Below are positions 1 through 5,463 of a stretch of 5,463 bases of DNA, piece after piece. The notes below the pieces were generated by a model. The model searched no databases and was not told the origin of the DNA. It saw only the letters and a program-made list of their open reading frames with translations. The stretch's first letter is position 1. Every line of letters begins with the position of its first letter. The position numbers and the translations under genes are program-made. The stretch is from Proteobacteria bacterium UBA6908 (GTDB taxonomy: Bacteria > Pseudomonadota > Gammaproteobacteria > Acidiferrobacterales > UBA6901): assembly GCA_002451085.1 (NCBI GenBank), contig DKBE01000055.1, positions 57,452 through 62,914 on the forward strand, in the 5' to 3' direction.

Positions 1-551
1 GGGTACGCGCCCGCCGCCTCGGGGTACTGTTCCAGGAACAAGGAAACACCCTGACCGCAACGGTACGCGAAACCGTGCTGACCGGGCGCCATCCCCACCT
101 TGGCCGCTGGCAGAGCGAAGGCCCACCCGATATCGCCGCTGCCACGGCAGCACTTGCGTTGACTGACTTGACCGGACTTGAGCAACGCAACACCGATTCG
201 CTTTCCGGGGGTGAACGCCGGCGCATGGAGCTGGCCGCGCTACTGACCCAGGACACACCGATCAGTCTCCTGGATGAGCCAGTCAATCACCTCGATCCGC
301 ATTACCAGATCGGGCTGTTGGGAAAAGTCTGCGAACGTGCCCAACGTCCCGGGCACCTTAATCTGATCGTGCTGCATGACGTGAATCTGGCCCTGCGCTT
401 TTGCAGTCATGGACTGTTGCTTTTGCCTGGCGGCGAAACACGTCACGGTCGACTGGAAGACACCGTAGACAGTGCCGTACTGCAGCAGGTTTATGGCTGT
501 GCCATGCGTGAAATCCGCGATACCCGGCAGCGCTTGTACCTGCCGGCCTGA
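1..551 (+). CDS. btuD: Cobalamin-type ABC transporter ATP-binding protein (BtuD-like), 5' truncated
   Basis: Probable cytoplasmic ATPase subunit of a type II ABC importer for cobalamin or an iron/cobalt chelate. The reading frame is open from base 3 and enters from outside the window, so 182 C-terminal residues are visible; a typical BtuD/FecE protein has about 250-270, so roughly 75-85 residues including Walker A are missing. In visible-residue numbering, the Q-loop is LFQEQG (Gln 11), followed by VRETVLTGRHPHLGRW, a pattern usual in this subfamily. The ABC signature is LSGGERRR (67-74), Walker B ISLLDEP (87-93) with catalytic Glu 92, the D-loop NHLDP follows, and the switch His is 125 in IVLHDVNLA. 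All nucleotide-binding elements in view are intact. Assignment to cobalamin rather than siderophore import rests partly on the riboswitch and btuB downstream; FecE/FhuC-like specificity is the alternative. The GTG at 75 is internal, since it lies after the Q-loop. Confidence 0.85.
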   Translation, partial: VRARRLGVLFQEQGNTLTATVRETVLTGRHPHLGRWQSEGPPDIAAATAALALTDLTGLEQRNTDSLSGGERRRMELAALLTQDTPISLLDEPVNHLDPHYQIGLLGKVCERAQRPGHLNLIVLHDVNLALRFCSHGLLLLPGGETRHGRLEDTVDSAVLQQVYGCAMREIRDTRQRLYLPA

Positions 552-565
552 GCACCAACAGTCGC

Positions 566-593
566 TAGGAACCGTTATCAAATACGGTATACT
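566..593 (+). promoter_or_regulatory. Weak candidate sigma-70 promoter upstream of the GGDEF/EAL gene
   Basis: A TATACT hexamer (588-593) matches five of six bases of the -10 consensus. The best -35 partner with 16-bp spacing is TAGGAA (566-571), only three of six, so activator dependence or a false match are both possible. The -10 overlaps an imperfect inverted pair, ACCGT (571-575) and ACGGT (584-588), which could be an operator but is short. Transcription would begin near base 600, giving a leader of about 80 nt before the ATG at 680. Confidence 0.3.
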
Positions 594-631
594 GCGCGGG
601 TGAGAACGCTTTGTTGTTGTGCTCTCGTTTC

Positions 632-660
632 AGGGTGCAAGCCTTGCGCCCTTCCCTTTT
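632..660 (+). terminator. Hairpin with T-rich tail: possible intrinsic terminator or leader attenuator
   Basis: Bases 632-640 (AGGGTGCAA) pair with 644-652 (TTGCGCCCT): nine pairs with one G-U wobble, closed by a three-base loop GCC. The stem is followed by TTCCCTTTT, a T-rich but C-interrupted tail, on the + strand. It lies about 80 bp after the ABC ATPase stop and before the ATG at 680, so it could end the upstream operon. If the 588 promoter is real, the hairpin lies inside the leader of the next gene and could attenuate it. The interrupted U-tract makes termination strength doubtful. Confidence 0.4.
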
Positions 661-679
661 ATCAACCCCATTTTCCGTG

Positions 680-3055
680 ATGTCCCTGCATCTTCTGCCC
701 GGTAGTTTGCGCGCTCGCATGGCGCTGGCCTTCTCGCTGTTGTTGATCATGGCCATCGTACTTGCCATGGGTCTGTTTGCCACGCGTCTCGCGCAGTCGG
801 AACTCGAAACCCGCCAGGAACTGGGACAAAGCCTGATTCAGCTGCTCGAACCGGTCACCCAGCAACTGGTTCTGCAACCGGCGGCGGCGGCGCGCAATCC
901 GGTGCTGCGCAAAACGCTGGACGAAGTCAGCCGCCACCCTGCCATTGCCATGCTGCGTATTACGGATAGCGAGCAGCATCCGCTCTACGCCGTGGAACGA
1001 TCAACGGAACCGGCCAGCGCCATGACCCGTCTGATCCTCGGCGAGGATCCGGCCGCACGCCGGATAGCGGCTGAATTCAGTTACGCCAAAGACAAGATCG
1101 GGAAAATTGAGCTCGTCTTGTCCTACGGGCCGTTCAATCAACACATTCACCGCCTGGTGCTCGACAGCGCCGTGTTTCTCGGCCTGCTGCTGGTACTCAG
1201 CATCGCCCTCACCTTCTCCTTGCTGACCCGGTTTACGGCGCCGCTTCGCCCTCTGACCCAGATCGCACGCGAGGTCTCGCGTGGCAACTGGTCGCCGAAT
1301 GTCCAACTCATCGATTCCGGAAGCCGCGAGATGCGCGAACTCAATCAGGCCTTTTCGGCCGGCGCCGCGAGCATGCGCCACTATATCCACAGCCTCGAGG
1401 AAACCCGTGAGCTGCTGGAGCACAGCGAGAACCGCCTGCGCAAGCTGATCAACGGCATGCACGAGATCCTGTTTGAACTCGACAAAGACGGGCACCTCTG
1501 CTTTCTGAATCCCGCCTGGGAGCAACTCACCGGCCACAGCATCGACGAATCTCTCGGACGCCGCATGACAGCCTTCCTGCCCGCACCCGACACATCCGTC
1601 CTGTTCTCCCTGGAGCGCCTGCCCCAGCTGCACGAGCGGCGGCATGAAATCGCCTTGCGCGCCGCCAGTGGCAAGACCCTGTGGGTTCGTCTGGATGCCG
1701 ACGCGCAAACTGACGGCAACGGTCAATTCACCGGCGTCATTGGCACGCTCGGGGACATCACCGAAAGCGTCGAGCTCAACCGCCAGCTGACGCAGTACCA
1801 GGATGACCTCTATCACCTTTCGATTACCGATGCGCTCACTGGCCTGCACAACCGCCGCCACTTCGATACCCAGCTCGAGGTAATTCTCGCAGACCATCTG
1901 CAGCATCACCTGCCGATGTGCCTGGTGATCGTCAATGTCGATGGTTTCAAGTTCATCAATGACACCTATGGCCATCCGGCCGGTGACGAGGTGCTGCGCA
2001 CGCTCGGCACCCTGCTGAACCGCATGGCGCGGGATCGCGACTATCTTGCGCGCCTGGCGAGCGATGAATTCGTCATGATCTTGCGCAACACCACGCTTGA
2101 AGAAGCCACGCGGATTGCCCGGCAACTGCACGAATCCGTCAGCGACACTCGCTCGACCCTGCCGGTCGGACACGTGCAGTTGCAATGCAGCATCGGTGTC
2201 GCCGCCGCACCGGAACACGGACTGACGGCTCAGGAACTCCTGAGTGCCGCCGATGTGGCGCTCTACCATGCCAAGCGTCGCGGCCCCAACCGGGTTGAAG
2301 TGTTTTCACCCAATCTCAATCAGAATCTGATGTCGGTCTTCAGCCAGGGTTTCCGGCTGCGTCATGCCCTTGAGCAGGGCAATCTGATGCCGGCATTTCA
2401 GCCAATCTGCGATATCACCAGCGGCCAGCCCATCGCCTATGAAGCGCTGGCACGCATGCAACATGAAGGCAGCCTGATCCAGGCGGCAGATTTCATCGGT
2501 GTCGCCGAGGAACTCGGACTCACGCGCGATATCGATCTGCGCATCATCGAACAATCGCTGCGACTGGCGCCGGTCGGATACGGGCTGTTCCTGAATCTGG
2601 ATCCAACATCGTTCCAGGACCGCGGGTTTGCACGGGAACTGGGCGCACTGCTGGGTCCGGCCTGTGCGAGTGGTCGCGCCATCACCATCGAAATTACCGA
2701 ACGCGGCAGCGTCGCCCTATCCGAAGAACTGTTTGACGACATCCAGTACCTGCGCGGACTGGGCTGCAAACTGGCGCTGGATGATTTCGGCAGCGGCTAC
2801 TCCACGTACCACTTCCTGAATCTGTTTCAGCCCGATTACCTCAAGATCGAAGGCGCGTTCGTGCGGCGCATGCTTGAACACGAATCCGATCGCAAGATTG
2901 TCGAGCACATCCACGAACTCGCCGCTTCCTTCGGCGCGCAAACCATCGCCGAGAGCGTCGAAAACGAAGCCACCCGCCAGGCCTTGCAGAAACTCGGCAT
3001 TCGCAGCGCCCAGGGCATGCATCTGGGTTCTCCACGCCTGTCCGGCGAACACTGA
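680..3055 (+). CDS. Membrane-anchored HAMP-PAS-GGDEF-EAL c-di-GMP protein with degenerate cyclase site
   Basis: Predicted inner-membrane c-di-GMP signalling protein of 791 residues. Order: transmembrane segment 1 (about 14-34), a periplasmic sensor region of about 125 residues with no family I recognise, transmembrane segment 2 (163-183), HAMP (184-236), a short coiled linker, PAS with PAC tail (252-365, ending GTLGDITES), GGDEF (378-543) and EAL (558-785). In GGDEF the signature is ASDEF (460-464) and the first metal-ligand Asp is Asn 419 (NVDGFKFIND), so cyclase activity is doubtful; the RxxD inhibitory site is present as RDRD (451-454). The EAL domain keeps Glu 588 (YEAL), Asn 639, Glu 671 and Glu 674 (EITE), Asp 701-702 (DDFGSGYS), Lys 722 (LKIE, with Glu where Asp is usual), Glu 761 and Gln 778 (QGM), so phosphodiesterase activity is plausible. 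The start is uncertain: ATG 680 has no clear Shine-Dalgarno but gives a normal N-terminus before segment 1. An upstream TTG at 611 preceded by GGTGAG would add 23 residues but run through the hairpin at 632-652; ATG 719 is also possible. Confidence 0.9.
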   Translation: MSLHLLPGSLRARMALAFSLLLIMAIVLAMGLFATRLAQSELETRQELGQSLIQLLEPVTQQLVLQPAAAARNPVLRKTLDEVSRHPAIAMLRITDSEQHPLYAVERSTEPASAMTRLILGEDPAARRIAAEFSYAKDKIGKIELVLSYGPFNQHIHRLVLDSAVFLGLLLVLSIALTFSLLTRFTAPLRPLTQIAREVSRGNWSPNVQLIDSGSREMRELNQAFSAGAASMRHYIHSLEETRELLEHSENRLRKLINGMHEILFELDKDGHLCFLNPAWEQLTGHSIDESLGRRMTAFLPAPDTSVLFSLERLPQLHERRHEIALRAASGKTLWVRLDADAQTDGNGQFTGVIGTLGDITESVELNRQLTQYQDDLYHLSITDALTGLHNRRHFDTQLEVILADHLQHHLPMCLVIVNVDGFKFINDTYGHPAGDEVLRTLGTLLNRMARDRDYLARLASDEFVMILRNTTLEEATRIARQLHESVSDTRSTLPVGHVQLQCSIGVAAAPEHGLTAQELLSAADVALYHAKRRGPNRVEVFSPNLNQNLMSVFSQGFRLRHALEQGNLMPAFQPICDITSGQPIAYEALARMQHEGSLIQAADFIGVAEELGLTRDIDLRIIEQSLRLAPVGYGLFLNLDPTSFQDRGFARELGALLGPACASGRAITIEITERGSVALSEELFDDIQYLRGLGCKLALDDFGSGYSTYHFLNLFQPDYLKIEGAFVRRMLEHESDRKIVEHIHELAASFGAQTIAESVENEATRQALQKLGIRSAQGMHLGSPRLSGEH

Positions 3056-3070
3056 TTTAAAAAACCACAA

Positions 3071-3099
3071 TTGACAGCTGGATTTGGACTCACTAGAGT
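3071..3099 (+). promoter_or_regulatory. Sigma-70 promoter for the riboswitch-btuB transcript
   Basis: A perfect -35 hexamer TTGACA (3071-3076) and a -10 TAGAGT (3094-3099, four of six) are separated by exactly 17 bp. The predicted start, about seven bases downstream (near 3106), falls just before the first base of the riboswitch closing stem at 3108. That agreement between two independent signals strengthens both. It begins only 16 bp after the stop codon of the c-di-GMP gene, so some readthrough from that gene is possible; no terminator is visible between them. Confidence 0.75.
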
Positions 3100-3107
3100 G
3101 CCGTGCA

Positions 3108-3313
3108 GCTTCAGGTGCTCACCGGATTGTTGATCCGGGAGTGAAACGGGAAGCCGGTGCGCGTGCCCTGCACGCAATTCCGGCGCTGCCCCCGCAACGG
3201 TAAGCGCGTTGTAATGAATCGAGGTGGACCGCCCGGTCCACCAGCCACTGTGTCAACGACACGGGAAGGTGATTCACTACAGACACGTGCGAGCCCGGAG
3301 ACCGGCCTGAAGC
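3108..3313 (+). promoter_or_regulatory. Cobalamin riboswitch aptamer (adenosylcobalamin class)
   Basis: RNA element that binds a cobalamin and controls the gene behind it. The closing stem P1 is eight perfect pairs, GCTTCAGG (3108-3115) with CCTGAAGC (3306-3313). Conserved core blocks appear in canonical order: GGGAA (3148-3152), GCCGGTG (3153-3159), the hallmark GCTGCCCCCGCAACGGTAA (3185-3203), GCCACTG (3244-3250), GGGAAGG (3263-3269) and the B12 box AGCCCGGAGACCGGCC (3292-3307). Internal stems also fit: GCCGG/CCGGC (3153-3157 with 3180-3184), GCGTGC/GCACGC (3161-3166 with 3170-3175), TGAATC/GATTCA (3215-3220 with 3271-3276), GGTGGACC/GGTCCACC (3223-3230 with 3235-3242) and GTGTC/GACAC (3250-3254 with 3258-3262). 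The length of 206 nt is typical. It sits directly upstream of a btuB-like gene, the classic target. The class (adenosyl versus methyl or hydroxo cobalamin) is inferred from the large peripheral stems. Confidence 0.96.
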
Positions 3314-3426
3314 CCACTGCAATGCTGCGGAGGGCGGCCGGTCGTGCGGATCACTCCGTTCTGACTTCCTCTCTCCCGGCATTGCGTCATTCAATTTCAG
3401 CGTGCGCACGTGGGGTGCGCCGGGAG
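3314..3426 (+). promoter_or_regulatory. Riboswitch expression platform with Shine-Dalgarno sequestering hairpin
   Basis: This stretch between aptamer and start codon has no credible gene or intrinsic terminator, so control is probably translational. CTCCCGGC (3373-3380) is perfectly complementary to GCCGGGAG (3419-3426), which contains the Shine-Dalgarno sequence GGGAG, and so forms a sequestering hairpin. A competing antisequestor is visible: GCAATGC (3319-3325) pairs perfectly with GCATTGC (3379-3385), and the helix continues through 3326-3334 against 3371-3378 with one bulged C and two wobbles, about 15 pairs in total. A third alternative pairs the B12 box end GACCGGCC (3300-3307) with GGCCGGTC (3336-3343), extended by GCCC/GGGC (3312-3315 with 3332-3335), which would break P1. 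Pairings are read directly from the sequence; which fold goes with bound ligand is inference. Confidence 0.75.
3422..3426 (+). promoter_or_regulatory. Ribosome binding site of btuB
   Basis: GGGAG is placed seven bases before the GTG at 3434. It decides the start codon: the alternative in-frame GTG at 3410 has no purine-rich site upstream and would put eight extra residues before the signal peptide. The same bases form the 3' arm of the sequestering hairpin. Confidence 0.75.
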
Positions 3427-3433
3427 TCAAACC

Positions 3434-5374
3434 GTGTTTCGCCTGTTCTCCGTGTCGGCCGTCGTGGGTTTGTGCTGCATTCTGAATATGCCGGCCGAAG
3501 CCGATGATCGTTCACCACCGGTTGTGGTAACCGCCACTCGTGTCCCGACGTCGATCGAGGATCTCGGCAGTTCTGTGACCGTGATCGACGCCGGTGAAAT
3601 CGAGCGCCGGCAATGGCGCACCCTGCCCGACGCGCTGGCCGCCGTTCCCGGCCTGCATGTTGTGCAATCCGGTGGCACCGGTTCGACCGCCGCCGTGTTC
3701 ATGCGTGGCGGGAACTCCAATCACACCCTGGTCCTGATTGACGGGGTTCGTGCGTCGGATCCGAGCCACCCGAGCGGCGCCTACGATTTTGCACACATCC
3801 TGCTCGAAGATGTCGAGCGTATTGAGATCGTACGCAGCCCGCAAAGCACGCAGTATGGATCGGATGCGTTGGGCGGCGTCATCCAGATCTTCACGCGCCG
3901 CGGCCAAGGCCCGATGCAAGTCTCCGGGCAGGTCGAAGCCGGGTCCTTTCGCAGCCATCTGGAAAATGCCAGCCTGCGAGGCGCCACCCCGCTCATTCAC
4001 TATGCCTTGAACGTGACCCACAGCGATACGGCCGGACAATCCATCACGCCGGAACGTTTACGCGCCGGGCAGCCTGCCGAAGCGGATGGCTACCGGAACA
4101 CCACCTATTCCGGGCGCGTTGGGGTCACCCCAACATCCCAACTGTCGGTACAACTGATCTCCCGATACACCAAATCGCACGCGGATCTTGATGTCGGCAG
4201 CGGCGAGGACCTGGATTCCTACAATAAATCCAGCCAGGCTTCCAACCGGCTGGAAGCGCGTGGCAGCTTCTTCAATGACTTCTGGAAACCGATGTTGGCC
4301 GTATCACACACCTGGCATCACCGGCTGGACTGGAATGAACGCCAGACTCCACTGGGGGACGAGGACCACACCCGATATAACGGCGAGCGCCTGAAAACCG
4401 AATTCCAGAATGATTTTCGTGTATCCGCTTCCAACACGCTCTCGCTGGGCGCCGAAACCGAGAAGGAAACGATGAAATCCGAAGGTGAATCTGTTTACGG
4501 ATCCGCTTTTGGCGACTTCATCATCTCCCAGAACACCAATGCCTCGGCACGCAGTTCCACCGCCTATCTCCTGGACCAGCATGCCCAGGGGAAATATTTT
4601 CGCATCAGTGGCGGCCTGCGAGTGGACGATCACGATTCGTTTGATCCGGTGACCACGTGGCGGGTGACACCGCTCGTGATATTTCCTGACACCGCCACGC
4701 GACTCAAGGCCAGTGTCGGCACTGGCTACAAGGCGCCATCGCTGTATGAACGCTATGGTCGCTCACCCACCAATTACGGCACCCAGTACGTCGGCAATCC
4801 GAACCTGTTGCCCGAGGAAAGTACGGGCTGGGAAGCCGGGATCGAACAGGCATTGCTGGGCGGACGCATGGACACCGGCGTGACCTATTTCCAGAACCGT
4901 TACGATCGTCTCATTCAGACCATTTACCTGCCGAGTTTTGACAGCACCACCGTCAATATCAACGGTGCCGAGTCGCGTGGCGGTGAATTGTATCTGTCCA
5001 TGCGCCCGGTTCGTTCTGTTCAACTGCGTCTTGATTACACCTATACCCGTACTCGCGATGATGCCGGTCTGGAACTGTTGCGCCGACCACGGCACCGTGG
5101 ACATCTGGCCATGGACCTTCATCCGATGCCGAAGCTGGGCTTCACCGCGGAAGCACTCTATGTCGGCGAGCGCCAGGACATCGATCGGGTCAGCGGCTTG
5201 CGCATTACCGCCCCGGACTACACGGTGGTGAATGTCGGGGGGTCCTGGTCATGGTCACACTCCGTGTCAATCTATGCGCGGATCGAAAATCTCCTGAATC
5301 GCGAGTATGAACCGGCCAGCGGATTTCAGGCTTTGGGTCGGGCCGGTTTCATCGGCCTGAAAGGGACGATCTGA
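3434..5374 (+). CDS. btuB: TonB-dependent outer-membrane cobalamin receptor (BtuB-like)
   Basis: Outer-membrane beta-barrel that binds cobalamin at the surface and passes it to the periplasm using energy relayed by TonB. 646 residues with GTG start, against 614 for the E. coli BtuB precursor. A signal peptide covers residues 1-23 with a hydrophobic core and likely cleavage after AEA (21-23). The TonB box follows as PVVVTATR (29-36). The plug domain (about 30-157) contains RGGNSNHTLVLIDGVR, close to the BtuB/TonB-receptor plug pattern, and ends with YGSDALGGVIQIFTRRG (141-157). The rest (about 160-646) is a barrel of alternating strands. An acidic loop, DLDVGSGEDLDSYN (251-264), might bind calcium as in E. 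coli BtuB, though residues do not align certainly. The near-terminal IENLLNREYEPASGFQ is typical of the family's last strands, but the final residue is Ile rather than the usual aromatic. The upstream cobalamin riboswitch makes the substrate assignment strong. One base separates its stop from the next gene, implying co-translation. Confidence 0.93.
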   Translation: MFRLFSVSAVVGLCCILNMPAEADDRSPPVVVTATRVPTSIEDLGSSVTVIDAGEIERRQWRTLPDALAAVPGLHVVQSGGTGSTAAVFMRGGNSNHTLVLIDGVRASDPSHPSGAYDFAHILLEDVERIEIVRSPQSTQYGSDALGGVIQIFTRRGQGPMQVSGQVEAGSFRSHLENASLRGATPLIHYALNVTHSDTAGQSITPERLRAGQPAEADGYRNTTYSGRVGVTPTSQLSVQLISRYTKSHADLDVGSGEDLDSYNKSSQASNRLEARGSFFNDFWKPMLAVSHTWHHRLDWNERQTPLGDEDHTRYNGERLKTEFQNDFRVSASNTLSLGAETEKETMKSEGESVYGSAFGDFIISQNTNASARSSTAYLLDQHAQGKYFRISGGLRVDDHDSFDPVTTWRVTPLVIFPDTATRLKASVGTGYKAPSLYERYGRSPTNYGTQYVGNPNLLPEESTGWEAGIEQALLGGRMDTGVTYFQNRYDRLIQTIYLPSFDSTTVNINGAESRGGELYLSMRPVRSVQLRLDYTYTRTRDDAGLELLRRPRHRGHLAMDLHPMPKLGFTAEALYVGERQDIDRVSGLRITAPDYTVVNVGGSWSWSHSVSIYARIENLLNREYEPASGFQALGRAGFIGLKGTI

Positions 5375-5375
5375 C

Positions 5376-5463
5376 ATGACGACTCGGCGTGAACCAGCGA
5401 CTCTGCACCGCCGACTGACGGGCTTTATCCTGCTATCCATCCTGGTCCATGCCCTGTTTTGGG
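5376..5463 (+). CDS. tonB: TonB-like energy transducer, N-terminal fragment (cut by window edge)
   Basis: Only 29 codons are visible, from ATG 5376 to the right edge. The fragment has a basic, cytoplasm-type N-terminus (several Arg in residues 4-13), then the start of a hydrophobic segment, TGFILLSILVHALFW (15-29). Within it SILVH (21-25) reproduces the S-x-x-x-H spacing of the TonB transmembrane helix (Ser 16 and His 20 in E. coli), which interacts with ExbB/ExbD. The gene starts one base after the btuB stop, with AAGGGA (5361-5366) as a likely ribosome binding site inside the end of btuB, so the two are probably translationally coupled and share the riboswitch. A TonB dedicated to the B12 receptor fits the context. 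Another single-pass membrane protein is possible because the proline-rich and C-terminal domains are out of view. Confidence 0.6.
   Translation, partial: MTTRREPATLHRRLTGFILLSILVHALFW

Noticed and set aside
75..551. GTG at 75 as the true start of the ABC ATPase
   Set aside because: The frame is open to the window edge, and the Q-loop and following family-typical residues are encoded before this codon, so the gene enters from the left.
1001..2269. Long open frame of 422 codons on the - strand inside the GGDEF/EAL gene
   Set aside because: It is fully antisense to a gene with clear PAS, GGDEF and EAL motifs, shows no recognisable domain, and long antisense frames are expected in GC-rich codon-biased genes.
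3401..3410. Perfect 10-bp palindrome CGTGCGCACG before btuB, considered as a transcription factor site
   Set aside because: It lies far downstream of the promoter inside the RNA leader, and is better explained by RNA pairing within the sequestering hairpin loop, such as GCGCAC (3404-3409) with GTGCGC (3415-3420).
3314..3433. Intrinsic terminator as the riboswitch output
   Set aside because: No stem in this stretch is followed by a run of T; the only strong terminal hairpin covers the ribosome binding site, which points to translational control.
3322..3507. ATG-initiated frame of 61 codons running from the expression platform into the start of btuB, considered as a leader peptide
   Set aside because: It has no Shine-Dalgarno sequence, its ATG lies within the antisequestor helix, its composition is Arg-rich and low-information, and it continues out of frame over the btuB signal peptide.
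1..5463. CRISPR arrays, tRNA or rRNA genes, insertion sequences or attachment sites
   Set aside because: No direct repeat arrays, cloverleaf-like segments, transposase motifs or terminal inverted repeats were seen; almost all the sequence is accounted for by the genes and the riboswitch.

Overview
The window looks like a vitamin B12 (cobalamin) uptake locus from a Gram-negative bacterium, most likely a gammaproteobacterium. The reasons are an outer-membrane TonB-dependent receptor, a TonB-like protein, a cobalamin riboswitch, a multidomain c-di-GMP protein and a GC content in the high fifties by eye. The exact genus cannot be read from the sequence. Every supported gene is on the + strand.

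Layout: (1) positions 1-551 hold the 3' two thirds of an ABC-transporter ATPase of the BtuD/FecE type, which powers inner-membrane import of cobalamin or a similar metal chelate; its Walker A end lies off the left edge. (2) Positions 552-679 are a short intergenic region with a weak candidate promoter and a hairpin plus T-rich tail that could be a terminator or attenuator. (3) Positions 680-3055 encode a membrane-anchored HAMP-PAS-GGDEF-EAL protein. Its GGDEF active site is degenerate (ASDEF, and Asn for the first metal-binding Asp), its RxxD inhibitory site is kept and its EAL residues look intact, so it is predicted to be a c-di-GMP phosphodiesterase or sensor rather than a cyclase. (4) Positions 3056-3433 contain no gene but are densely regulatory: a good sigma-70 promoter, a complete cobalamin riboswitch aptamer (3108-3313), and an expression platform of competing helices ending in a hairpin that buries the Shine-Dalgarno sequence. 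(5) Positions 3434-5374 encode a BtuB-like outer-membrane cobalamin receptor starting at GTG. (6) One base later, at 5376, begins a gene cut off by the right edge whose N-terminus has the TonB-type transmembrane S-x-x-x-H motif.

How they work together (inference from known B12 uptake): BtuB binds cobalamin at the cell surface, the downstream TonB-like protein supplies energy from the inner membrane, and an ABC importer including the left-hand ATPase carries the vitamin into the cytoplasm. The riboswitch senses intracellular cobalamin and sets translation of btuB, and probably of the coupled tonB-like gene. The unusual aspects are the c-di-GMP protein placed between two B12-transport units, and an expression platform that can be folded on paper into several exclusive helices whose on/off logic is not obvious.
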